DNA of 62,836 nucleotides, taken from contig JAAELO010000496.1 in NCBI GenBank assembly GCA_024226555.1, forward strand, positions 1-62,836, given 5' to 3'. Source of the DNA: Desulfobacterales bacterium (GTDB lineage: Bacteria > Desulfobacterota > Desulfobacteria > Desulfobacterales > JAAELO01). The notes under the pieces are model-generated. The model searched no databases and was not told the origin of the DNA. It worked only from the letters and a program-made list of their open reading frames with translations. The translations under genes and the position numbers were made by a program. This document shows positions 1 through 8,685 of the stretch, piece by piece. Each line of letters starts with the position of its first letter. Within the stretch, counting starts at the first letter, position 1.

Positions 1-86
1 TCTTCTAAGTAACACTTTTTATATATTATGTGTTATTAGGCAGTTAGGTTCCAGATTATCTATTCTGGAGGAGTCGCTAATAACTG
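1..86. repeat. Left arm of an 86-bp inverted repeat
   Basis: Positions 1-86 are the reverse complement of 21633-21718 with a single mismatch at position 56. The arm contains a short CCAGA/TCTGG hairpin and then GGAGTCGCTAATAACTG, which looks like an altered end of the miniature element that follows. Because the match starts at base 1, the repeat probably continues outside the window, so its full length is unknown. Confidence 0.9.
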
Positions 87-198
87 CCTTTTGATCGAAC
101 TACAGCGTTGTTCGTAAACTATAACTGTTTAAAAATTAGCCCGTTACATTTTTCTCACCCTTGTATTTCAAACAAAATATTAGATATTAGAGGTTCCC
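70..198. mobile_element. Miniature inverted-repeat element, altered left end
   Basis: The right end TATTAGAGGTTCCC and internal landmarks (an ACTGTTT..AGCCCGTTA block and CCTTGTATTTCA) match the ~128-bp family. The left end reads GGAGTCGCTAATAACTG in place of GGGAATCTCTAATAACTG, a change shared with the copy ending at 21718. There is no coding capacity. Confidence 0.75.
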
Positions 199-248
199 TT
201 ATATAAAAAAAATATGTAGTTTATATTTTTATATGCCTCTTTAAGTAT

Positions 249-464
249 GTAAAATTAGAAGAAAGACGAGTAAAGCTTAGAAGGTCAAAAAGTTTATCGC
301 CGAAGATAAAAACAAGATTATCAAGATACAAGAAAGGAAAAAAGAAACATGAGGAGTTACTGGAGTCAGAAAGTTATAGAGATAATATTAATGATCGTAG
401 TTGGAACTGCAATAATACGAATGATATAAAATCAGGGTTTGACTTTAATTTACCTTCATGATTA
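249..464 (+). pseudogene. Possible 3' remnant of a basic protein
   Basis: A Lys/Arg-rich open frame of about 70 codons runs from just after the element at 70-198 to a TGA near 464 and has no usable start codon. The composition (RRSKSLSPK, RYKKGKKKHEE) looks more like a coding tail than random AT-rich DNA. I do not recognise a family. It may be the 3' end of a gene cut by the element or by the rearrangement at the inverted repeat. Confidence 0.25.
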
Positions 465-540
465 ATATTAAAGAATACATTAATTTTTATTCAAATCAAT
501 CCTTTCTACCCAGTTGTTTTTTGAAATTAACAGATCAACT

Positions 541-1281
541 ATGGAAATATATCAAAAAATAAGTATATTGATACTTTGTCTGTTTATTTTTTATGAATCG
601 ACCCATGCCATTGATAAAAAAGTCATAATAGCGACCAGTGAATACATTCCATATTATGGGGAGAAGATGAAGAACAGGGGCTTCATAACTGAGGTTGTTA
701 TTGAAGCTTTCAGAAGAGGTGGATATAAGGCCCAGATAGATTTTTACCCATGGAAGCGGTCTTTGATAACAACTAAAAATGGTAATAATGATGCAATTTA
801 CACAATATGGAAGAACAGGGAGAGAGGGAAATGGTTTCTTTTTTCAACTCCACTACTTGCAAATAAACTTGTTTTCTATAAAAAAAAGAATAGAAACATA
901 ATTCTCTCTGGTTACAAAGATCTTGGTAACCACAAGATAGGCATTGTACGAGGATACAAATATCCTGATATTTCCAATAAGATAGAGACATTTCATAAAA
1001 TTGAAGCTGTTGATGATTATAAGAATCTGTTCAATTTATCCAGGGATCTGATAGATATTATAATCATAGATAAAATTCAGGCAAAATACATAATAAAGGA
1101 ACATTCATTTTCAAACAAGTTTATTCCTGCAAGCCCTGTGCTTGAAACAGTAAATCAGTATTTAGCTGTTTCAAAAAAGGCTGAAAATGCTTTTTTAAAA
1201 CTAAATGCTTTTAATAAAGGCTTAAAAACCATGAGAAAGGATGGCACATTTAAAAAAATAAAGAAACTTCATGGTTTTTGA
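541..1281 (+). CDS. Periplasmic solute-binding protein, SBP_bac_3 type
   Basis: About 246 residues. The ATG at 541 gives a clean signal peptide (MEIYQKISILILCLFIFYES, then THA before the mature start), so it is preferred over an in-frame start 27 bases upstream. The mature part has the family pattern: a first strand with ATSEYIPYY, a GFITEVVIEAF segment, and FYPWKRSL, which resembles the PW-R patch of orphan family-3 binding proteins. No permease or ATPase gene lies nearby, so it may feed a remote transporter or act as a sensor; the ligand cannot be told from sequence. Two further members of the family occur at 58.3 and 61.4 kb. Confidence 0.8.
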   Translation: MEIYQKISILILCLFIFYESTHAIDKKVIIATSEYIPYYGEKMKNRGFITEVVIEAFRRGGYKAQIDFYPWKRSLITTKNGNNDAIYTIWKNRERGKWFLFSTPLLANKLVFYKKKNRNIILSGYKDLGNHKIGIVRGYKYPDISNKIETFHKIEAVDDYKNLFNLSRDLIDIIIIDKIQAKYIIKEHSFSNKFIPASPVLETVNQYLAVSKKAENAFLKLNAFNKGLKTMRKDGTFKKIKKLHGF

Positions 1282-1320
1282 CTAATCAAAATTTTATAGT
1301 GTTTTATTTCCAACAGTTAT

Positions 1321-2220
1321 CTACAAACCATAGACCTGTTTTGGAGCAAGAAATTCATCAAATCTGTCTAACAAAGCTGTTCGGGCTGTATAGCAAAGAT
1401 GACAAGCATCCACAAATTCATTTTCAATTTTAAGGTCATATTTTCTTACAAGTTCAGCAGGTCCTCCACTAAGTATTGGTCCTGCAATTGGGTGTTTTGT
1501 TGCATTATATTCTTTTGCAATTTTTGAAAATGGAGTTTTAGAACAATTTCCCATACTTATTCCCTGGCACATATGAAGATTACCATATGCATCCACATGG
1601 ACACGCTTAGGATTTTCAAGTTCCTCATAGGGACACTCGTTAAACTCCTCCCAACTTCTTTTGGGGAGGTCAGCAGCAAACTTTTCAACAGCACGTCCAC
1701 GAATTTTGATGCCTCCACTTATTTCAGGCGCACCTTTTTTATGGTCCTTATCCTCATGCTCCTTAATCTCAGGTTTTTCCTTACACAGGCTGTATGTTGG
1801 AATGTTAAGTTTTTCTGCTGCGATAAGTGCAATCTCTGCAGGAGTTTCCTTAGAATCTCCATAGTGTAAAGAATCATTACTAACACTGAGGTCTGATATT
1901 CCGAGATCTGAAAGAGGCGTAAGCCAAACCATTGCATCATCTGGATCTGTAGCCCAGTATCCATTTGAAACAATTCCGGCATTAAACCCCATCTCTTTTG
2001 AAAGTTTTATGGCTTCAATCATAACAGGATAAAACAGGAACGGTTCTCCACCTTCAAAATAGACATTGTCGATAGTTCCAAGTTCTTTCGCTTCTTTTAA
2101 GATGGATTTAATCTGTTCAATTGTCATTGTCCCTTTTGCATAGGGGCCACTAAAAAGAAAGCAATGGTCACATTCCATATTACAGGCATAACTGAGTAAG
2201 AAGTGAATTCCGTTTAACAT
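1321..2220 (-). CDS. Radical SAM enzyme with extra C-terminal cysteines
   Basis: 299 residues. The N-terminus carries the radical SAM cluster motif CNMECDHC (Cys13, Cys17, Cys20), followed by FEGGEPFLF, matching the GGEP motif that contacts SAM. The C-terminal third has more cysteines (NECPYEEL, LHMCQGISMGNC, ACHLCYTAR), which suggests a SPASM or twitch-like auxiliary cluster region. Such enzymes modify peptides or cofactors; the substrate here is unknown. The gene starts 12 bases after the barrel gene stop and is probably the last gene of the exporter/LolA/barrel operon, so a role in maturing or modifying an exported envelope component is possible but is only inferred. Confidence 0.85.
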   Translation of the reverse strand: MLNGIHFLLSYACNMECDHCFLFSGPYAKGTMTIEQIKSILKEAKELGTIDNVYFEGGEPFLFYPVMIEAIKLSKEMGFNAGIVSNGYWATDPDDAMVWLTPLSDLGISDLSVSNDSLHYGDSKETPAEIALIAAEKLNIPTYSLCKEKPEIKEHEDKDHKKGAPEISGGIKIRGRAVEKFAADLPKRSWEEFNECPYEELENPKRVHVDAYGNLHMCQGISMGNCSKTPFSKIAKEYNATKHPIAGPILSGGPAELVRKYDLKIENEFVDACHLCYTARTALLDRFDEFLAPKQVYGL

Positions 2221-2232
2221 TGCATACCTCCA

Positions 2233-3621
2233 CTAAAAAAAATATTTCAGTTCAACTCCAACTCTATCCTCATCTTTGTAGTTCCAGAGATAACTATCCT
2301 CATCCCTTATATCAAAATAAGTATAATCGATTGTAAAGTTAATGTCATCTGTGAAGTCATATTTAACAGAAACTTTATGAAAAAAGTTATTCTCATGGAA
2401 CTGGTAGTAGAGTACATATTCAGTATTAAGAGTTTCATTTAAAAACTTTTTACCAAGCAGATAATAAAAATGTGTACTGCTTTCTTTGGAACCATAAACA
2501 TCACCCTGATAATCAAATATATGCCTGTTGGAAAATTCAAAGTTCATTGAATATTTGCCGTTGGCATCAAACTCTATGGCTAAAGCACTATCAAAAACAT
2601 CTTTTGAATTTTCTATAAACCTGCTGCTACTATCCTGCCCCTGAAGAGGGAAGTCTTTTTTTAATGAACCATCAAATTTGATAAGATAATTACTGAAGGC
2701 ATAGCTTGCGCCAATCCCATAAAATCCGTACCTGTCATAAACTTTTTTATATGTTGTTCCGGACTGGTGCTCAAGAATCGTACTGTTCTGATAAAAAGAA
2801 CCTGCCATTAAGGAAAAATCGAATTTCCCAAAAATCTTCTTCCATTTAAATCCGACTTCATTATTAGAAAAATCTGTCTTATCATCCAAAATGGATATGC
2901 TTCCTAAAGACCTGTAATATCTTGTGTCAATTTCGGGTGTTTCACTTAGAAATGGTTTATACGTTACAAAAAGTAAAATATCACCATAATCTGAATAGAT
3001 ATCAAGGGAGGTCATGTATTGCCCAAGCCTTGAGTCTTCTAACTCTATAAACATAAACTCTGAAAGATCTCTGGGTGAAACAACATCATTTACTATGTCT
3101 CCATCTGTTTCACCCCATACAACCACTTGTTTTCCCGCTTTAATTGTAAAATTTTCAAAACCAGCCGCAATATAAAACTCTCTAATGCCTGCATCTGTTT
3201 GTGAACCTTCATCTTCAGCTTCTGAAATATGATCATTTCCAAAGTATAAAAAACCTTTTCCATCAAATTTAATGAGAAAAATATCCGATAGAGATTTATC
3301 AAATTCACACCTTAAAGATGCTCTATCCATAATTGTTGTATCAGGATCGGAAGTTCCATATGAAAAACTGTATGAAAGAGTAAATCTAAAATTCTTAAAA
3401 AAGTCTGATTTGCCCTTTTCTTTGATTTTGTCTGATTCATTACTTTTTTCATTATTATTTACATCTTCTTCATCCTCTTCGATATCCTCATCATCAAAAC
3501 TATCTTCAGAATCAAATGAGGATTCAACATCTGTATCATCATCAAAAGAGGATTGAGCAAGTGCAACCTGGCAGCAAAAAATAAAAGTCAGTAGCATCAA
3601 TATCCGGAGTATCTTTCTCAT
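2233..3621 (-). CDS. Outer-membrane beta-barrel protein with acidic N-terminal stretch
   Basis: 462 residues. There is a signal peptide (MRKILRILMLLTFIFCCQVA, then LAQ), then about 45 residues of almost only Asp, Glu and Ser, then a long region of alternating aromatic and polar strands ending in ELKYFF, with the terminal Phe typical of BAM-assembled barrels. Large barrels of this kind often sit beside RND/MMPL and LolA-like genes in delta-type proteobacteria. It lies 12 bases downstream of the LolA-like gene. The acidic stretch could bind cations or act as a periplasmic plug. No catalytic motif was seen; a porin or an exit channel for the exporter are the main options. Confidence 0.75.
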   Translation of the reverse strand: MRKILRILMLLTFIFCCQVALAQSSFDDDTDVESSFDSEDSFDDEDIEEDEEDVNNNEKSNESDKIKEKGKSDFFKNFRFTLSYSFSYGTSDPDTTIMDRASLRCEFDKSLSDIFLIKFDGKGFLYFGNDHISEAEDEGSQTDAGIREFYIAAGFENFTIKAGKQVVVWGETDGDIVNDVVSPRDLSEFMFIELEDSRLGQYMTSLDIYSDYGDILLFVTYKPFLSETPEIDTRYYRSLGSISILDDKTDFSNNEVGFKWKKIFGKFDFSLMAGSFYQNSTILEHQSGTTYKKVYDRYGFYGIGASYAFSNYLIKFDGSLKKDFPLQGQDSSSRFIENSKDVFDSALAIEFDANGKYSMNFEFSNRHIFDYQGDVYGSKESSTHFYYLLGKKFLNETLNTEYVLYYQFHENNFFHKVSVKYDFTDDINFTIDYTYFDIRDEDSYLWNYKDEDRVGVELKYFF

Positions 3622-3633
3622 TATATGTCTATC

Positions 3634-4485
3634 CTATTGATACTTCTTTAAATTTCTGGTTCTAAAGCCCTTATCTGTAAGGGTTCTTTGCGTTAGGAAC
3701 TTATCTTCAACCTTTGAATTTATCCTTATATTGTTATAGACCATATTGGTTACCCTTCTTGTTTCTATGTTATTTGCAACTATTTTTCCAACAACAAAGA
3801 TACCATTTATCTTTTTTATATTTTTAAAATATATCTTCTTAACTTTTTTACCATTCCTGTTAAAAAGAATAGCTTTAAGATCCATAAACCTCTCTTTATC
3901 AACCCATATCATAGTCTTGCTATAGTTACTCTTTCTTGCTCTTTTAGGAAGTGGAACAGATTGGATTACCCAGCAATCTCTTTTCCTGTATTTCTCACTC
4001 CCAAGTATTTTGTATTTATATTCATCTATATTTATGGATTCCATATCTTCATAGCTAAGCTCAGAACCGAAGAAGCTACCTGTTTTTGGTTCATCATCAT
4101 TACCTGAAACTATTCTTTTTATTTTGCCCATGGCTGAAAGGTATAACCACTGGTCAGTTTCCCTGTTTGGGTCATCCCAGTCATATTGCAGAAAACCTAT
4201 CCCTTTCTCACTCTGAGGTTTTAAAATGATAGATACTGATTTATGATCTTTTCCCTTTGGACCATAATCCTTCAAAACTGTATCCATCATCTTAACTCTT
4301 GGTTTCTCAGCCGGTGCCATTTTCTTGCCCTTTTTCACATATCTGAACGTTGTCAGGGTGACTCTTGAGATCATAGTATCACCATTATCCCTATCATCAA
4401 CCTTTTGCATAATCTCTCTTGCTGTTTCTGCATAAGTTAAAGAACTTACAAAAATCATAGTTACTAAAATCAATAATTTTTTCAT
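3634..4485 (-). CDS. Outer-membrane lipoprotein-sorting (LolA-like) protein
   Basis: 283 residues with a signal peptide (MKKLLILVTMIFVSSLTYA) followed by ETAREIMQKVDDRDNGDT, the usual opening of the LolA-like family found beside RND exporters. The remaining sequence is strand-rich, with repeated pieces such as DQWLYLSAMGKIKRI, WVIQSVPLPK and MIWVDKERFMDLKA that fit a half-barrel lipid carrier. The gene lies 2 bases after the exporter gene and 12 bases before the barrel gene. By analogy it should carry a lipid or other hydrophobic cargo across the periplasm between the two; the cargo is unknown. Confidence 0.85.
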   Translation of the reverse strand: MKKLLILVTMIFVSSLTYAETAREIMQKVDDRDNGDTMISRVTLTTFRYVKKGKKMAPAEKPRVKMMDTVLKDYGPKGKDHKSVSIILKPQSEKGIGFLQYDWDDPNRETDQWLYLSAMGKIKRIVSGNDDEPKTGSFFGSELSYEDMESINIDEYKYKILGSEKYRKRDCWVIQSVPLPKRARKSNYSKTMIWVDKERFMDLKAILFNRNGKKVKKIYFKNIKKINGIFVVGKIVANNIETRRVTNMVYNNIRINSKVEDKFLTQRTLTDKGFRTRNLKKYQ

Positions 4486-4487
4486 TT

Positions 4488-7022
4488 TTATATCGCCCTG
4501 TTTTCATTAAGTTTTAAAGACATATCCTGACTGGTTTCAAAATCCAGATTACATAGTTTACATAGAGCAGGCAACAGATATATATCTGCGATAAAAGCCG
4601 TCATAATAGCTATTGCTGAAAATATTCCAAAATGACTTAGTCCATTATGAAATGATAGAACAAACATGGAAAAGCCTGCAGATAAAATTATTGAAGTAAA
4701 AAATATTGCCTGACCGGCTTCTCTTATTGAGCTTATTGCAGCTTTTTTAATATCTTTTGACTTCTGAACTTCAAGTTTAAAGTGTGTGAGAAAATGGATA
4801 GTATCATCTACGGCAAGTCCGATTATGACAGGAGCAATTAACAGGGTATCTACGTCAAGGGGAATACCGCAAAATCCCATAATCCCAAAAGTCGTCAGTA
4901 TTGGAAACACATTTGGAATAATTGCAATTGCTCCTGCTTTATAGTTACCAAGGACAACAAGGAGTATTATTGAAATTACGATAAGAGTTAAACCAAAGCT
5001 CTTTATCTGGGACCAGCTTATATAATCCAGCAAGATTGCGATCATAGCAGCATTACCAGTGAGTTTTATCTCCATATCAGGATAGTTTTTTTCAAGATCC
5101 TTAAAGTCCAGATCTATATAATTTTGAACTTTACTCTTAAAATCTTTAGCTTCAATCGAAGTTATGTTTTTAGAATTAATGCCAACCCTGCCTTGGCTGT
5201 AATCATCTGTTATCAGACGTCTTCTGTCTGTAGGATTTGCATTATCAAACAAAAAAAGGACATTTGACAGGACTCCTTTGTCTTCAGGTATTTTGTAAAA
5301 GGTTTGATCATTATTATTTAAAGCTTTATACGACTCCTTTGTAACATTAACCATAGACATGGTTGTAACTACTTTTGTTTTGGGAAGATCCTTAATATAC
5401 TTCTGAAGTTTATCAATCTTAAGAAGAACTTTTGGATCTTTAAAGGCGTTCTCTTTTTTAAGATCAACCAGAATTTCCATGTTACCGGTTCCACCCATGT
5501 ACTGATCAACAAGATCATATGCTTTTCTTATGGGAAGATCCTCTTTCATTATTGATATATTATCGGAATCGACCTTAAGATTCATTAAACCAATGAAGAA
5601 AATTATTCCAAATACTGCAAAAATAACAACAACTTTGAGGGGATTGTTCACACCAGTATTTTCTGCTTTTCTTATTAGTTTTTGGGCAAAATGGTTTTTC
5701 CCTTCCATACCTTTTTTAGGAACAGGGTTCCATAGATCAAGCATCAGAGGCATTAAAAAAACAGTAAAAATGAAAGCTATAATCACACCAATTGCTGAGA
5801 AAATACCGAAAACACTTATTGGTTGTATTGGCACAAAAAGCAGCGAAACAAGACCAACAGCGGTTGTAAAACTTGTCAGAAAACAGGCAAGCCCTGATTT
5901 TTTCATAACAGCTCTTAATGCTTCTTTATGTTCATAATTCTTCTCTCTAAAGAACAGGTAGCCGGACATGATATGCACAGAATCTGCAACCCCCACAGAC
6001 AGGACCAGAAAAATTATTATCTGTAACATCATGGACATTACTACACCACTCCAGCCTGCTATTCCAACAACCCAGACAATAGTTGTAACAATTAATACAA
6101 TAGGCCAAAGAACAGCGCTAAGTGATCTAAACAATATAAAAAGCATGGCAACGATCAATATCAGTACCAGACCCATTATTTTTCCTAAATCCTGAATTAA
6201 TAATTTTTGAAAGAAATCCATTATTACAGGAGTTCCCACAGGATAGAATGATAAAACATCTCTATACTTATCTAAAATGGTATTTATATCTTTAACTAAA
6301 AGAGCATATTCAGTGATATCTGATTTTACTAATTCTATATTTGCAATATCTACTGCTTCTGTAAATTCCCCGATCTCTTCCATGGAGTCATCATCATCAA
6401 AAGCACCATCTTTTAATTCTCCATTTTTATCGGTAACCTGTTTTGCATTAAAATCTGTTCTTAGAAGGATACCTCCATACACAGAGTTTTTTGAAAGAAA
6501 AAGATGTGGATAATCAGGATGATTAATAGCTTTTTTACGAAGAGCTTCTCTTTCGCTATTGTTTTTGGGAATTCTGTCACCAATAAAACTTCTTGAGTAA
6601 AGTTTTTCGTTTGATGATTCCATGATCTTTACATTGATCAAAGATTTGATTTCACTGATATGATCCAGATATGACTTTTCGTCTGCCTTTAGTTTTAAGC
6701 GGTAGTTTGCAAAATCTTCATGGAGATTTTTTAAGGCATTAATAGACCTGTCTGAAAAAATATCTCCATCTTTAGCTTTATAGACGATATAAACATATTC
6801 ATCCCCACCAAATATTTTTTTAAACTTCTCATACTCTACCTTTACCGGATCTCCATCTTTGTAGAAAGAATCCATTCTGTTATCAATAACAACACGGTCC
6901 ATACCATAACCAAGAAAAACCGTTATTAAAACAAAAGCAGAAATAACAGCTATTTTATTTCTTCTAAGTTTTTCAGGTAATCCTTCAAAAAAACTATTTA
7001 GTTTTGTTACAAATCCTTCCAT
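4488..7022 (-). CDS. RND/MMPL-family exporter
   Basis: 844 residues, near the usual size of single-chain MMPL/HpnN-type exporters. One N-terminal membrane helix (IAVISAFVLITVFLGYGM) is followed by a periplasmic loop of roughly 230 residues, a block of about five helices with VLSVGVADSVHIMSGY, a second periplasmic loop, and a second helix block with IGLAVDDTIHFLTHF. The GVADS and GLAVDDT acidic sites are the proton-relay positions of the superfamily. It overlaps the upstream small gene by 29 bases and abuts the LolA-like gene, so the three are co-expressed. The likely role is moving a lipid or hydrophobic molecule out of the inner membrane. Confidence 0.92.
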   Translation of the reverse strand: MEGFVTKLNSFFEGLPEKLRRNKIAVISAFVLITVFLGYGMDRVVIDNRMDSFYKDGDPVKVEYEKFKKIFGGDEYVYIVYKAKDGDIFSDRSINALKNLHEDFANYRLKLKADEKSYLDHISEIKSLINVKIMESSNEKLYSRSFIGDRIPKNNSEREALRKKAINHPDYPHLFLSKNSVYGGILLRTDFNAKQVTDKNGELKDGAFDDDDSMEEIGEFTEAVDIANIELVKSDITEYALLVKDINTILDKYRDVLSFYPVGTPVIMDFFQKLLIQDLGKIMGLVLILIVAMLFILFRSLSAVLWPIVLIVTTIVWVVGIAGWSGVVMSMMLQIIIFLVLSVGVADSVHIMSGYLFFREKNYEHKEALRAVMKKSGLACFLTSFTTAVGLVSLLFVPIQPISVFGIFSAIGVIIAFIFTVFLMPLMLDLWNPVPKKGMEGKNHFAQKLIRKAENTGVNNPLKVVVIFAVFGIIFFIGLMNLKVDSDNISIMKEDLPIRKAYDLVDQYMGGTGNMEILVDLKKENAFKDPKVLLKIDKLQKYIKDLPKTKVVTTMSMVNVTKESYKALNNNDQTFYKIPEDKGVLSNVLFLFDNANPTDRRRLITDDYSQGRVGINSKNITSIEAKDFKSKVQNYIDLDFKDLEKNYPDMEIKLTGNAAMIAILLDYISWSQIKSFGLTLIVISIILLVVLGNYKAGAIAIIPNVFPILTTFGIMGFCGIPLDVDTLLIAPVIIGLAVDDTIHFLTHFKLEVQKSKDIKKAAISSIREAGQAIFFTSIILSAGFSMFVLSFHNGLSHFGIFSAIAIMTAFIADIYLLPALCKLCNLDFETSQDMSLKLNENRAI

Positions 7023-7248
7023 TATCCCTCTCCAATCGATTTAATTTTATCAAGCTGAATCCTAAATCTCTCATCTTACTAATTAAACCATAGAGTTCTG
7101 TCTGGTCAGTTATAAAACCTTCAAAAACTGTAACAGGATTCATCTTTGAATCATAGGTAAAATCCAGAGAGAAACCTTGAAAATAGTTCTCCCACCTTTT
7201 TTCCAGATGCCCTTCTATGGTTAATTGATATTTTTGAGATTCTGTCAT
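6994..7248 (-). CDS. Small conserved protein of unknown function
   Basis: 84 residues from the internal ATG at 7248 (MTESQKYQLTIEGHLEKRW). An in-frame start 42 bases upstream would add a poorly conserved-looking tail. The pattern of IEGHLEKRW, a strand pair, then FEGFITDQTELYGLISKMRDL and GFSLIKLNRLE matches a widespread family of about 80-residue soluble proteins of unknown function. The stop lies inside the exporter gene (29-base overlap), so translation is probably coupled. A regulatory or assembly role for the exporter operon is possible, but nothing in the sequence shows it. Confidence 0.7.
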   Translation of the reverse strand: MTESQKYQLTIEGHLEKRWENYFQGFSLDFTYDSKMNPVTVFEGFITDQTELYGLISKMRDLGFSLIKLNRLERDNGRICNKTK

Positions 7249-7321
7249 GATTAAACTATAAAAGATGGTGGTTGAAATAACACCATCCAAAAGGATGGTT
7301 ATGAAAATTATTTTTTATTCA

Positions 7322-7482
7322 GGGAATCTCTAATAATTGGAATTTTTGATGAAATTCAACGCTTATAAAAGCTTTAGTTTTATAAAATCTCTGCATAAAA
7401 AAAATAACGAGACGAATTTACTACAGTTTTTTTTGGGTAATAACGACGTATTTCGCAAAAAGAGCAGTTATTAGAGGTTCCC
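7322..7482. mobile_element. Miniature inverted-repeat element, long (~161 bp) form
   Basis: It runs from GGGAATCTCTAATAA to TTATTAGAGGTTCCC and contains the extra ~33-bp internal block with a TTATAAAA...TTTTATAA inverted repeat that marks the long subtype. It lies just upstream of the exporter operon. The flanking 4-mers (TTCA and TAAA) do not match, so the target duplication has decayed or was lost. Confidence 0.85.
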
Positions 7483-7607
7483 TAAAATCCAGGTTGCACA
7501 TTGATAGGTTTTCAGTCTTAATGATTTTCATCGTTTTTTTATGACAATTTATACGTTTTCATTCAAGGCCTTTGGTAATGAACTTTGTGGATTTTAAAAG
7601 AAATAAA

Positions 7608-7628
7608 TGTAGGTCAGTTCGACCTACA
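7608..7628 (-). terminator. Hairpin terminator after the ArsR gene
   Basis: TGTAGGTC and GACCTACA form a perfect 8-bp stem with a 5-base loop. Read on the minus strand it is followed by a T-rich run, which fits a Rho-independent terminator for the ArsR gene that ends at 7715. The rest of 7484-7714 shows no gene. Confidence 0.55.
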
Positions 7629-7714
7629 CTCAAGGTTTTGAATATTTCAATCATTGAGAAACGAAAGATTACGGAAATTATAACATTAAAACCACTGTTT
7701 AAGTCACTTCAAAG

Positions 7715-8089
7715 TTAGATCTCTTTATCTACTGGACAGCACTCAGGCATACATTCCCTGATTTTTCCAAGAATGGACTCAAGTTTGGAAATAAATGCTT
7801 CACCGTTGATTTCATAAAGTTTATGACGTGTTATCTTCTCACAATCTAATATGTCAACGTCAAACATAAATTGAAGGTGCCTTGAGATGACGGAACGATC
7901 CTGGGGAAGATCTTCAGAAATCGCTGCTATATCAGATTTTCCGTTTAATATGAGAAATTTAAGAATCTGGACACGTACTGGTTCGCTCAGGGCTTTAAAA
8001 AACCTGGAATCAAGTGTATCAACCAGTTCATCAACGGATTGAGATGGTGTTTTCGATAATATTGCATTCATACATGCACAATGATGCAT
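7715..8089 (-). CDS. ArsR-family winged-helix repressor, cysteine-rich
   Basis: 124 residues. The winged-helix core shows FFKALSEPVRVQILKFL and then the recognition-helix region DRSVISRHLQFM, typical of ArsR/SmtB repressors. Cysteines lie at both ends (HHCACM at the N-terminus, CMPECCP at the C-terminus), which could bind a soft metal or arsenite. No resistance gene is adjacent; the nearest plus-strand gene is the CoA-transferase 600 bases away. An inverted repeat overlapping its own start suggests autoregulation. The ATG at 8089 is taken as start; an in-frame ATG at 8071 would drop the N-terminal cysteines. Confidence 0.85.
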   Translation of the reverse strand: MHHCACMNAILSKTPSQSVDELVDTLDSRFFKALSEPVRVQILKFLILNGKSDIAAISEDLPQDRSVISRHLQFMFDVDILDCEKITRHKLYEINGEAFISKLESILGKIRECMPECCPVDKEI

Positions 8090-8094
8090 GCAAT
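8061..8094. promoter_or_regulatory. Candidate ArsR operator
   Basis: ATTGCAT (8061-8067) and ATGCAAT (8088-8094) form an inverted repeat around two GCATG-like direct repeats, right at the start of the ArsR gene. This is where an autoregulatory site is expected. The overlap with the first codons could also mean that the true start is downstream. Confidence 0.4.
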
Positions 8095-8685
8095 TAAAAT
8101 TGTCAACATATATTTCAAAACAGAATTTTCAAATTTTTATAGATCGTTAAAAATTGCCGTTTCTGTAGTTTATCAATTGTCTGTGTTAATTGAAACAGAA
8201 AATATAATGCGTATACAAATGCAATGTATTACATAAACTAAATGTATTTTATTTATGGTTTTGTTTTCCTTATATTGAAAAAAAGCAGGAACACCACTTT
8301 TATTTTAATTGTTTGATCATAATAAAATTCAATTGAAATCTTTAAATAGCTTGCTTGCAAGTCAAAAGTACAAGGTAAACCTGATTACTCCTTTGAACAG
8401 CGTAGTATAGAGGTGGTAGGCAATACCCCTTTGCTATATCTAATATTATCAATCGTATATGGTGGTTGGTCTCAAAAAACTATACATTTCAACATCTTGA
8501 CATTGTTTTTTTTAAAGTTTATAGCTCCCTTGAAAAAATCGGGTAATAATATGTTATAATTGTATTTTGGTTACTATGGAATCATCGGAGAACTCATATT
8601 TGCAATATAGGTTCAACGGTAAAAAATAGAACTGCTAGGGTTTCCCTAGAACTTTTTAATATTTTTTTACAGGAGTTAGTTAATT
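8095..8685 (+). promoter_or_regulatory. Long leader region upstream of the CoA-transferase
   Basis: No gene is evident in these ~590 bases. A TTGAAA (8530) and TATAAT (8555) pair with a 19-base spacer is a possible promoter. A short hairpin, CTAGGG-TTT-CCCTAG (8635-8649), is followed by a T-rich run and then the ribosome site ACAGGAG, so a leader attenuator is conceivable. No known riboswitch was recognised. Confidence 0.35.

Noticed and set aside
1573-1982. Overlapping frames opposite the radical SAM gene
   Set aside because: They are antisense shadows of a clearly coding frame and have no domain or ribosome site.
8380-8520. Possible riboswitch or tRNA-like RNA in the leader of the CoA-transferase
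   Set aside because: No conserved riboswitch core or tRNA arms could be drawn; only a short hairpin near 8635 is clear.
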